This document shows positions 22,794 through 29,396 of a stretch of 29,396 nt of DNA, in pieces. The stretch is taken from positions 1 through 29,396 of the IMG/VR virus record IMGVR_UViG_3300042154_000371; one strand, given 5' to 3'. Every line of letters starts with the position of its first letter. The first letter of the stretch is position 1. The stretch is from a virus. The notes beneath the pieces are model-generated. The model was given only the letters and a program-made list of their open reading frames with translations. It ran no database searches and was not told the origin of the DNA. A program made the position numbers and the translations under genes.

Positions 22794-25109
22794 ATGAACG
22801 AAGTAGAAATACCCATAAAAGTCTCTGGCCTCGGTGCCATTAAAGCAGAACTTAAAGCACTCAAAGGTGAGATAGCTAATGCTACAGATCCTGCAGATAT
22901 TGCTAGGCTGTCTCAGGAAGCAGGGGTACTTAAGGATAAGATAGCAGATGCTAATGAGGCAGTAAATGTATTTGCTACGGGCTCAAAGTTTGAGCAGGTT
23001 AGTAATGGTATAGGTGGTATTAAGGATAGCTTAATGAGCCTTGACTTTGAGGAAGCATCCACTAAGGCATCCACACTAGCCACTACTATGGGCAAACTTA
23101 ACCCCAAAGAAATACTAGGGGGTATGGGTAACTTTGTTAAGATGCTAGGAACTCTAGGCAGTGCCTTTGTAAAGCTAGGAGTACAGATACTTATGAATCC
23201 TTTATTCTTATTGGTAGTAACTATTATAGCTATTGTAGCTGCTGTTGGTTTCTTCCTAGATAAGATAGGGGTGTTGGGAGTTGTGTTAGATTTTATAATG
23301 ATACCTATTAATGCTGTGATAGATGCACTTAAATGGCTAGGAGATGCATTAGGTTTAACATCATTTGCAGAAGATGAGGCGGCTGCACAAGCAAAGAAAA
23401 ATTCAGAGGCTACACTAGCAGAAATCAAAGCAGAAACAGAAGCAAGAGATAGAAGCTTTGAAAGAAGGAAGAAAGTGTACACCGATGCAGATGATGCAAT
23501 GGGCAGGCAAATTAAGCTCATGAAGGCACAGGGTAAGGATACTACCAGCTTAGAAAGAGCAAGACTAAAGGCAGCCATATCATATCAGGCAGGACTAGTA
23601 AATGAAACCTATGCTATTCAGCAACAACTAAAAGCTAAAAATGAGTTAACAGTAGCTGAGCTTAGAGCAAGTGCTTTGCAAACAGGTGACTATACTGCAT
23701 GGAATAAATTTGAGAAAGAGATGGCGGCCACAATGGCGGCTAATGCCAAGGCTAATGCTGCTGCCAATACTGCTAGACTAAACTCGATAAATGATTTGGC
23801 TGTCTTTGAGCAGGAGCTAATAAATGATAAAAAAAAGGCAGCTGATGATGAAGCAAAAGAGGCAGCAAAAAATAGAGAGAAAGCTAACAACGATAGTAAA
23901 GCGGCTAATGCAACTAATGCAGCGGATAGATTAGCAGCTGCTAGAAAGATTAGAGATGGAGAGATAGCTATAATGGCCGAAGGTTTAGCTAAAGAGGAAG
24001 CTATAATACAGGAGAAATTCAAAAGAGAAAGAGAGGATATAGCATCTAATACTAAATTAAAAACAAAAGAGAAAACAACTTTAACTGATCAAGCAAATAA
24101 AGAAGAGGAAGCACAACTTGAAGCAAAAAGAATAGCTATTAAAGATGCTGAAAAAAAGAACTTGATAGCAGTAGAGAGTGAACTAGCACAGCTTAGATTA
24201 GATGCCATGGCAGAAGGTGCAGAGAAAGAATTGATACTACAAAATGAGAAGTATCAAAAGCTAAGGGATGCTGCCAACGCTGATACTAGATTAACTCAAG
24301 AGCAACTAAAAGAGAAGCTAGATCTATATAACACTATGCAGATACAGGAGGAAACTGCTAGGATGAAAGACAAGGTTAAGGCTGCAAGTGATTTACTTAC
24401 TGAACTTACTACCACAGAAGAGGAAAAAAGAATAGCAGAAATAGAGGCTAAGTATCTTAAGGATCAAGAGCTAGCAATGGGTAACCAAAAGGCTCTGGAG
24501 ATACTAGAAGCTAACCACAAAAAAGCTCTAGCAGATATCAATAAAGAGGCCACATTAAAACAAATAGAAGAGGATCAGAAAGCAAGGGATGCAAAGCTAG
24601 CTCTAGCAGAAGATATTGCTAAGGGTATTACTGATATAGGTGGTATGCTAATTAAAGACCAGGAGAAGCTAGCTAAATTTAACAAGGCCAGTGCTCTTAT
24701 TCAAATAGGTATAGATACTGCTAAGGCTATCAGTGCTTTGGTAGCTAACTCACAGGCTAACCCTATGAATAGTTTAACAGCAGGTGCAGCAGGTATTGCA
24801 CAATTTGCTACAGGAATTATTCAGATTGCAACAAACGTAGCTAAGGCAAAGCAGATACTTACATCACCAGGCACAACTCCTAGCGGAGGTGGTGGAGGTG
24901 GAGGTGCTACAGGAGGTGGAGGTACATCAGCTGCCACAGTACTCCCTCAATCTGCTCAACTATTTGGCAGTGCTAACACAGGTGGAACCATGAGTGCAGG
25001 GGGTGGATCTAGTAGCTCATCTATGACTGTAACAGCTGTAGTATCTGAGACTCAAGTAACATCCACACAACAGAAAATAAACCGTATAAATAAATCAGCA
25101 GAACTATGA
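22794..25109 (+). CDS. Tape measure protein
   Basis: A 771-residue protein that sets tail length and probably passes through the tail tube. It begins with a charged helical region, has a hydrophobic segment near residues 136-170 (PLFLLVVTIIAIVAAVGFFL, then VLGVVLDFIMIP), and continues as a very long alanine/lysine/glutamate-rich coiled coil (about 195-620). A second hydrophobic patch lies near 635-685, then a glycine-rich linker (SGGGGGGGATGGGG, near 700). Known tape measures suggest about 1.5 angstrom per residue, so a tail of roughly 100-120 nm is inferred. The stop overlaps the next start (ATGA at 25106). Confidence 0.9.
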   Translation: MNEVEIPIKVSGLGAIKAELKALKGEIANATDPADIARLSQEAGVLKDKIADANEAVNVFATGSKFEQVSNGIGGIKDSLMSLDFEEASTKASTLATTMGKLNPKEILGGMGNFVKMLGTLGSAFVKLGVQILMNPLFLLVVTIIAIVAAVGFFLDKIGVLGVVLDFIMIPINAVIDALKWLGDALGLTSFAEDEAAAQAKKNSEATLAEIKAETEARDRSFERRKKVYTDADDAMGRQIKLMKAQGKDTTSLERARLKAAISYQAGLVNETYAIQQQLKAKNELTVAELRASALQTGDYTAWNKFEKEMAATMAANAKANAAANTARLNSINDLAVFEQELINDKKKAADDEAKEAAKNREKANNDSKAANATNAADRLAAARKIRDGEIAIMAEGLAKEEAIIQEKFKREREDIASNTKLKTKEKTTLTDQANKEEEAQLEAKRIAIKDAEKKNLIAVESELAQLRLDAMAEGAEKELILQNEKYQKLRDAANADTRLTQEQLKEKLDLYNTMQIQEETARMKDKVKAASDLLTELTTTEEEKRIAEIEAKYLKDQELAMGNQKALEILEANHKKALADINKEATLKQIEEDQKARDAKLALAEDIAKGITDIGGMLIKDQEKLAKFNKASALIQIGIDTAKAISALVANSQANPMNSLTAGAAGIAQFATGIIQIATNVAKAKQILTSPGTTPSGGGGGGGATGGGGTSAATVLPQSAQLFGSANTGGTMSAGGGSSSSSMTVTAVVSETQVTSTQQKINRINKSAEL

Positions 25110-25540
25110 ACAGTTTACAAGCCATAACAAACCACATCACAGCTTTCTATACAGCACATAAGCAAGTATTCAAAGTGGGTAGTGATTTTAAAGAACAGCT
25201 TTACAACTTTGCTACTCAGGATGAGAAGTATCCCCTGGTGTATATTGTGCCTAGTGGAGTGATCCCAACTGAGAATACTACAGAGTTTAGCTTTGATATA
25301 TTCTGTTATGATATCATCCAAAAGGATAGAGCTAACATCATAACTATTCTAAGTGATACGCAACAGATCCTAAATGATTTGTACATCTATTACATGGATA
25401 GCACTGACTACAGCTTTGATGTGGTAGGAGTGCCTACCTTTACACCTTTGAATAATGATCTACTAGATTATGCTGCAGGATACCAGATGTCTATCACTCT
25501 TACAGTTAATGACTGGACAGATTGTGCTGTGCCGATTTAA
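25106..25540 (+). CDS. Tail completion/minor tail protein, tentative
   Basis: A 144-residue soluble protein translationally coupled to the tape measure. The pattern (FKVGSDFKEQLYNFATQDEK, YPLVYIVPSG, FSFDIFCYDI, LNDLYIYYMD) has the helix-strand order of small tail-completion or tube-terminator proteins. I see no specific motif. The gene is followed by a new late promoter-like box, so it ends the transcript that began with the tail block. Confidence 0.5.
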   Translation: MNSLQAITNHITAFYTAHKQVFKVGSDFKEQLYNFATQDEKYPLVYIVPSGVIPTENTTEFSFDIFCYDIIQKDRANIITILSDTQQILNDLYIYYMDSTDYSFDVVGVPTFTPLNNDLLDYAAGYQMSITLTVNDWTDCAVPI

Positions 25541-25557
25541 ACATTTGAGATTAATAA

Positions 25558-25569
25558 TATAATATAGGT
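25558..25569 (+). promoter_or_regulatory. Late promoter-like box, copy 3
   Basis: TATAATATAGGT is followed by AT and then the ATG at 25572. AAACATTTG (25539-25547) upstream matches the AAACATTTTG found before copy 1. If the start point is fixed relative to the box, the mRNA leader would be only about two bases. Confidence 0.6.
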
Positions 25570-25571
25570 AT

Positions 25572-26285
25572 ATGGCTAATGGATGGTGGGGCTCATGGAG
25601 ACCTAATCTACCTGCTCACACAGGAGACTTACAGGCAACAGATTTGATAGAGTGTACTTCCATTATAGGAGGGCTTCCAGTCAATACTGCTATTACAGGC
25701 ACTCAAATAATAAACGCTGCTAGTGGTGGTAGTGCTGTATGGGGAGGTATTACAGGAACTCTATCTGCTCAGACTGATTTGCAAACGGCATTGAATGCTA
25801 AGCAGAATAATCCGATACTATATTGCTCATCTGCTGTAACAGTAGTAACAGGTACAACTAATGAAACTTTGATAGCTTCTGTGCCTATACCTACCACAAT
25901 AAGTAATGCAATGCTTCGCTCATCTTTTACTGTAAGAGTAGTTACATTAGGTGGTGCTTCTCCTAGGAGTAGAATAAGAATAGGTACATTTGCTTCTCCT
26001 ACACTTGCACAAATAACAGCCTCCACTATTATAGCAACTAATGCTATAGGTAGTTTAGGAATGGCATCAATCTATAGGACTATGCCTGTAATAGGAGGCG
26101 CTTTAGGAAGTATAAAAGCTTTTGCTACAGGAAGCAATGCTAATGCTGACTATGGACAATTGGCTGCCTTTGATGTAATTCCAAAAGATTTTACTACTCA
26201 GCAGTATCTATATTTCACAATTACTAATAATACACTAACAGCAGTAACTCAGAGCTATGGGGTGCTAGTAGAAAACATACAATAA
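25572..26285 (+). CDS. Tail-fibre-like protein
   Basis: A 237-residue protein. The N-terminus has WGGITGTLSAQTDLQTALNAKQN (residues 57-79, quoted here only as WGGITGTLS and QTDLQTALNAKQ), a motif widespread in phage tail fibres and receptor-binding proteins, where it joins the particle-binding part to the tip. The remaining 155 residues are beta-rich, threonine- and serine-rich, as in a fibre tip or host-binding domain. It is the first gene after late promoter-like box 3. Its stop touches the next ATG (26285). Confidence 0.65.
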   Translation: MANGWWGSWRPNLPAHTGDLQATDLIECTSIIGGLPVNTAITGTQIINAASGGSAVWGGITGTLSAQTDLQTALNAKQNNPILYCSSAVTVVTGTTNETLIASVPIPTTISNAMLRSSFTVRVVTLGGASPRSRIRIGTFASPTLAQITASTIIATNAIGSLGMASIYRTMPVIGGALGSIKAFATGSNANADYGQLAAFDVIPKDFTTQQYLYFTITNNTLTAVTQSYGVLVENIQ

Positions 26286-26737
26286 TGGGAAGATACGCAA
26301 ACACAGGAGAATTTAATGTGCTATATCCTACTAGGAGAAGGATGGCTACTATATTGAAACGGATACTTAAGAATGATATAGTAGATGGTGAAGGTACCCT
26401 AGTAGAAAGTATCAGGATCAATGCTAAGATTACAGGCTTTGAAAAGCTAGAGATACAGATAATAGCTATGTATTATTTTATCTTTTTAAATAACGGTGCT
26501 TTCTTATGGAATGGTGGAGTAATTACTCCTAGAGATTATGTAGCACAATTCACAGCTGAGCTAAACTCTGCAGGGATTACTGCTGAGATATACTCCCAAT
26601 ATACTGAGTGGTTATCTAAAAGATTTCCTATACTAGATGTGGTGGAAGTATTAGAAAAAAACCAAAGGATAGTTTATACATTTGAAGCACTAGATCCTCC
26701 TGCAGGATTTACTCCAGGCTTCCCTCTAGATGTCTAA
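26285..26737 (+). CDS. Small protein at the end of the tail block, unknown
   Basis: A 150-residue soluble protein (MGRYANTGEFNVLYPTRRRM..., ending TPGFPLDV). It has a mixed helix-strand character and aromatic residues, with no motif I recognise; it may be a virion or fibre-assembly protein. Its 3' end overlaps the end of the convergent minus-strand gene by 12 bases, so the two transcripts run into each other with no terminator between them. Confidence 0.55.
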   Translation: MGRYANTGEFNVLYPTRRRMATILKRILKNDIVDGEGTLVESIRINAKITGFEKLEIQIIAMYYFIFLNNGAFLWNGGVITPRDYVAQFTAELNSAGITAEIYSQYTEWLSKRFPILDVVEVLEKNQRIVYTFEALDPPAGFTPGFPLDV

Positions 26738-27463
26738 CTCTTTTTTCATACCCATCATATTGAATACGTAGGTAAGGGGTAGCCCTCCTATCTTATCAGA
26801 CTTAGTTAGATCATTATTGCATAGGCCGTATATCATACGCTCCCAGCTCCACTTACTATCTTTCTTACTATCCTCCTCATCTTTCAGCTCCTCAGGTGTG
26901 AGCTCTGCTTTCTCTTCTGGTGTTAGCTCAGGTAGCTCCTCACCTTGGAATAAGTTTTGGTAGGTCTTTAGAAAATTATCTCTGAACTTTAGAAACTCAC
27001 TAATGATACCATACACATCTGTGATTGGTAGATCTAAGAACTTATCTGCTCTGATAGTACAGTCATATTCATACGGCTCTATTATCTCCTCACCCCACTC
27101 ATTAACTTTGCTTTGCCTGTATAAGATACCACAGATATTAGCTAAGTTAGTTATATAGTTATTAGTGAAATAATAATCTAGATCTATGTACTCATATAGG
27201 CACAGCTTATTAAAGGGCTTAACTTTCATACCTAGAAGCTCTGATTTATAATTATTAGATGGCTGTGAGAGTGCCCATTTGCACTGCTTAACTATCTTTA
27301 CCATATCATCCACATCTATATCATCTATCACCTCAGTAGACTCATTACAAATGATAGATAGTATCTCAGTATTATAGTAGTAGGATCCCTGTGATTTATC
27401 TATCTCAGATATCTCTATGAACTGCTCTACAGTTATCTCACTCCACTGCTTCGGTAGATACAT
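26726..27463 (-). CDS. Possible tail-assembly chaperone, second protein
   Basis: A 245-residue acidic protein on the minus strand. The start (PKQWSEITVEQFIEISEID) parallels that of the upstream protein (IEELTIEQFEAITDIN), suggesting related N-terminal domains. The C-terminus has an acidic linker (PELTPEEKAELTPEELKDEE) and then a helical ending (WSWERMIYGLCNNDLTKSDK). Paired genes of this kind beside tape measures are often chaperones for the tape measure. The ATG overlaps the upstream gene by 26 bases in another frame; a TAG lies two codons before it, so ordinary frameshifting from upstream is not obvious. The chaperone role is tentative. Confidence 0.45.
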   Translation of the reverse strand: MYLPKQWSEITVEQFIEISEIDKSQGSYYYNTEILSIICNESTEVIDDIDVDDMVKIVKQCKWALSQPSNNYKSELLGMKVKPFNKLCLYEYIDLDYYFTNNYITNLANICGILYRQSKVNEWGEEIIEPYEYDCTIRADKFLDLPITDVYGIISEFLKFRDNFLKTYQNLFQGEELPELTPEEKAELTPEELKDEEDSKKDSKWSWERMIYGLCNNDLTKSDKIGGLPLTYVFNMMGMKKELDI

Positions 27464-27980
27464 TCTCTACTTGGTTTTTTACCTTGTTAGCCACAAACAT
27501 AATGTAAGGGATGCAGATCTCTGCTTTCAATTTTCTTATGTGCTTAGACTTTAACTTAAGGTGAGCCTCAGAATAATGCTCTGCAGTAGTTAGGTGATCT
27601 GCTTTAAACATTACTGCCATCATATCTGAGATGTATCCCTTCTGCTTATGGATGGCAATTTTTTCTATTAGCTTAGTTTCTCTTACTGTTAGTTTTAACT
27701 CTGCTGTATATGTAAAGCCATCTAGCTCTAGTGTACCTACAGGCTCCATGTTATTAGTAAGCTCTGGTGCTGTATTAAACTCTTTAACAATATCAATAAA
27801 ATCTGAGATATCAAAATCAAAAAACTCCTTTTCAGGGATGCCTAAGTACTCAAAGATTTGCAGATGCCTGTCCACAGGATCTATCTCTTTATTATTGTTA
27901 ATATCTGTAATTGCTTCAAACTGCTCAATAGTCAGTTCCTCAATTTTGTTGGGAATCTCCCTTCCTAAAATAGTTACCAT
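27438..27980 (-). CDS. Possible tail-assembly chaperone, first protein
   Basis: A 180-residue protein on the minus strand with a helical N-terminal segment (IEELTIEQFEAITDINNNKE), a middle strand region (GTLELDGFTYTAELKLTV) and a long basic helical C-terminus. It precedes the related 245-residue gene with overlapping ends. Genes placed like this next to tape measures are usually chaperones that coat the tape measure before tail assembly. Here the pair is inverted, lying 1.6 kb after the tape-measure gene. A TATATTTG element on the minus strand (27996-28003) lies just upstream and probably drives it. Confidence 0.45.
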   Translation of the reverse strand: MVTILGREIPNKIEELTIEQFEAITDINNNKEIDPVDRHLQIFEYLGIPEKEFFDFDISDFIDIVKEFNTAPELTNNMEPVGTLELDGFTYTAELKLTVRETKLIEKIAIHKQKGYISDMMAVMFKADHLTTAEHYSEAHLKLKSKHIRKLKAEICIPYIMFVANKVKNQVENVSTEAVE

Positions 27981-27995
27981 AGTTTATTTTTTTTA

Positions 27996-28003
27996 CAAAT
28001 ATA
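27996..28003 (-). promoter_or_regulatory. Minus-strand promoter element for the inverted pair
   Basis: On the minus strand this reads TATATTTG, the Bacteroidetes -7 element, 15 bases upstream of the ATG at 27980. No well-spaced TTG is visible. It overlaps the upstream part of the plus-strand late box region, so this 43-base gap holds two divergent promoters. Confidence 0.5.
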
Positions 28004-28011
28004 TGAATAAT

Positions 28012-28023
28012 TATAATATAGGT
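28012..28023 (+). promoter_or_regulatory. Late promoter-like box, copy 4
   Basis: TATAATATAGGT lies directly against the ATG at 28024, exactly as in copy 1. It would drive the protease/scaffold, capsid and tail-tube genes. A divergent minus-strand element lies only eight bases away. Confidence 0.6.
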
Positions 28024-28980
28024 ATGGCAAAAGATAAACTACCTGTTTACAAGATAACTATAGATCCTGAATACTCTGAAAATGGGGAGGACTTAGGCAT
28101 TGAACAAATTGCTTTTACATCCACTCCTGCTATCAAAGTAATGGGTATGGCTTTCAATAGCCAGGTTAAGCCTATGATATTTACAGATGATCTTAAGTAT
28201 CGCATAGTAGCACCTGCTCTTATCCCTATGGAGATCTATAGGAAGGATGATGAGGATGGTAAAGAGTACTATGTTAAATTTTCTATTGAGGAGATAGAGA
28301 AGATACATTCAAAGTTCATGCGAGACATGTCTAATAAAGACTTGTTTAACCTAGAGCATGATACTGAGAAGACTGTACCTGCTTATGTACTTGAGGCATG
28401 GATAGTAGATACACCCAAAGAGGATAAGGCTTATTCTAGTTTTGGCATTGAGGTACCTGAGGGCACACTAATGGTTACAGCTCAGGTAACAGATAAAGAA
28501 TACTATGCTCAATTGGTAGCAGATGGGCAGGTAGGTTTCAGCATAGAAGGATATCTAGGCATGAAGCTCAAAGAACAGCAACAACTTAAACTAAATAATA
28601 TGAATAAATTACCTGATGGTGAACACTTAATTGACGGCAAAATCTACGTTGTAGTTGATGGTGAGATCACTGAAATTAGAGAAAAAGAAGAGGAAGTAGT
28701 AGTAGAAGAAGAGGCAATGTCTGATACTGTTGTAGAAGAGGAAGTAGTAGAAGAAGAAGAAATGGCTGTAGATCCTGCATTAGATGCAGAGGCTATCTTA
28801 GAGATAGTACGACCATTAATTACTGAGCAAGTAGATGCACTTGTGGCTATGATAGCTGATTTGAAAAATCAATTAGAAGAGTCGCTAGTTACTGAAACAG
28901 AAGAGGAGACAATGGAAGAGGCTGTAAAGATGAGCGTACAGCAAAAATTAAGTAAATTCAATAAATTTAACAACCAATAA
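28024..28980 (+). CDS. Prohead protease-scaffold protein (XkdF-like)
   Basis: A 318-residue protein. Residues 1-180 resemble XkdF-type putative prohead serine proteases: H112 in FNLEHD, a strand region VPAYVLEAWIVD, and S173 in GFSIEG as the likely catalytic pair. The C-terminal third is extremely acidic (poly-Glu/Val from about 224 to 252) with helical stretches, as in scaffolds. The frame is open upstream to 27631, but ATG 28024 is chosen because it abuts the promoter-like box and because the upstream part is antisense to the minus-strand gene. A second in-frame ATG at 28600 could give a separate 126-residue scaffold. The capsid gene follows after 15 bases. Confidence 0.75.
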   Translation: MAKDKLPVYKITIDPEYSENGEDLGIEQIAFTSTPAIKVMGMAFNSQVKPMIFTDDLKYRIVAPALIPMEIYRKDDEDGKEYYVKFSIEEIEKIHSKFMRDMSNKDLFNLEHDTEKTVPAYVLEAWIVDTPKEDKAYSSFGIEVPEGTLMVTAQVTDKEYYAQLVADGQVGFSIEGYLGMKLKEQQQLKLNNMNKLPDGEHLIDGKIYVVVDGEITEIREKEEEVVVEEEAMSDTVVEEEVVEEEEMAVDPALDAEAILEIVRPLITEQVDALVAMIADLKNQLEESLVTETEEETMEEAVKMSVQQKLSKFNKFNNQ

Positions 28981-28995
28981 AAACAAACAAACACA

Positions 28996-29396
28996 ATGAG
29001 AAAACTAAGATTTGATTTAAACATTGATGCTTCTGCATTATTAGCACCAAACGCTGATGCGTTTTACGCTCAAGCTTACCTTTCAGGTAGTGAAATTCCT
29101 GATAACTTCCGTACTTTACCTGGTATCAAGTACAAAACTAAAATTGGTACAGTTACTTTTGGTTCTGGCTTACTAGCTACTAGCCCTTGTAACTTCCCTA
29201 ACCTTAACACTGATGATTTAAGCTCTCATGAAGTAGACGTATGTGCTCTTTCTGCTATGGCTCAGGTTTGTCAGTTTGACTTAGAGCAGTCTTTTGTTTC
29301 TTTGCAAATGGCAGCAGGATCTAATGGTGATTTCACAGTAGCTTCTTTCTTTAGCTTCTACTGGTCTGAGATGGCTAACGCTATTGCTGGACAAAT
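28996..29396 (+). CDS. Major capsid protein, 3'-truncated by the window edge
   Basis: The 5' end of the capsid gene, starting MRKLRFDLNIDASALLAPNA. It encodes 133 residues before the window ends. From 29091 it matches the sequence at the start of the window, with eight differences after base 126, all synonymous. Joined in a circle the protein has 314 residues. It directly follows the protease/scaffold gene. The leader AAAAACAAACAAACACA has no Shine-Dalgarno sequence. Confidence 0.85.
   Translation, partial: MRKLRFDLNIDASALLAPNADAFYAQAYLSGSEIPDNFRTLPGIKYKTKIGTVTFGSGLLATSPCNFPNLNTDDLSSHEVDVCALSAMAQVCQFDLEQSFVSLQMAAGSNGDFTVASFFSFYWSEMANAIAGQ
29091..29396. repeat. Terminal near-repeat with bases 1-306
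   Basis: The 306 bases match bases 1-306 with eight substitutions (equivalent to positions 127, 184, 191, 208, 214, 247, 280 and 286) and no gaps. All eight are silent in the capsid frame. The first 126 bases are identical. This indicates a circular molecule joined at the capsid gene with two alleles at the ends, rather than an exact terminal redundancy. Confidence 0.9.

Noticed and set aside
22913-23578. A 221-residue minus-strand open frame inside the tape-measure gene.
   Set aside because: It is a serine/alanine/leucine-rich shadow of the repetitive alanine/lysine codons of the tape measure, with no gene-like context.
27471-27480. Slippery heptamer A AAA AAC in frame near the end of the first minus-strand gene, suggesting -1 frameshifting as in lambda G/GT.
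   Set aside because: A -1 shift there meets a stop after about 13 codons. The second gene is in the +1/-2 frame, and that frame has a TAG two codons before its ATG, so separate initiation is simpler.
27631-28023. Upstream extension of the protease/scaffold reading frame.
   Set aside because: It is antisense to the minus-strand gene, has an odd composition, and crosses the promoter gap; ATG 28024 is directly preceded by the late box.
1-29396. Integrase, attachment site or lysogeny module.
   Set aside because: No tyrosine or serine recombinase motif or clear repressor/antirepressor pair was seen; the only small HTH protein is not enough to claim a temperate lifestyle.

Overview
The window reads as one complete small tailed-phage genome, opened inside the major capsid gene. 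Bases 29091-29396 repeat bases 1-306 almost exactly. Bases 1-126 are identical, and the next 180 carry eight differences, all synonymous. The natural reading is a circular or circularly permuted genome of about 29.09 kb whose ends carry two strain alleles of the capsid gene. The host is probably a member of the Bacteroidetes. The DNA is AT-rich, start codons mostly lack a Shine-Dalgarno sequence, several genes follow Bacteroidetes-type promoters (TTG near -33, TATATTTG near -7), and the replication protein has a VirE/BT4734-type N-terminus. A tape-measure protein with separate portal, terminase and tail genes suggests a siphovirus. I see no integrase, tRNA gene or CRISPR array.

Layout, read as a circle. 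(1) Head: protease/scaffold (28024-28980), then the major capsid gene (28996 across the junction to 850), then a probable tail-tube gene (900-1445) and a terminator. (2) Connector and lysis: a small structural gene, portal and head-tail connector, then holin, amidase, a one-piece spanin and a metallophosphoesterase (1532-6209), closed by a strong terminator. (3) A control region of about 270 bp (6288-6555) rich in repeats and palindromes. (4) A rightward early operon of very small genes, including an HTH protein, an HNH-like protein and a protein resembling DnaA domain IV (6556-9303). (5) A 238-bp gap with iteron-like repeats, the best origin candidate. (6) Replication and recombination: primase-helicase, CoiA-like and VRR-NUC-like nucleases, ERF annealing protein, lambda-Exo/YqaJ-like exonuclease and an SSB-like protein (9542-15351). 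(7) Small membrane genes and a sigma-factor-like gene, then the terminase subunits (15373-18249). (8) Tail genes ending with the tape measure and fibre-like proteins (18439-26737). (9) Two minus-strand genes (27980-26726), possibly tail-assembly chaperones, inverted relative to everything else.

The most interesting signal is a motif, TA(T/C)AATATAGGT, found four times. Each copy lies directly before the ATG of the first gene of a packaging or structural block (1532, 16307, 25572, 28024). Its TATAAT hexamer is at -12 to -7 relative to the start codon in three cases. This would suit a phage-specific late promoter making leaderless mRNA. The sigma-like protein (15787-16329) is a candidate for reading it. 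A second promoter class (TATATTTG, often followed by the leader AACTAACCAA) precedes early and replication genes. Other notable points are iterons overlapping the primase promoter, a possible overprinted gene at 12323-12676, a one-piece spanin, and a possible nested scaffold start at 28600.
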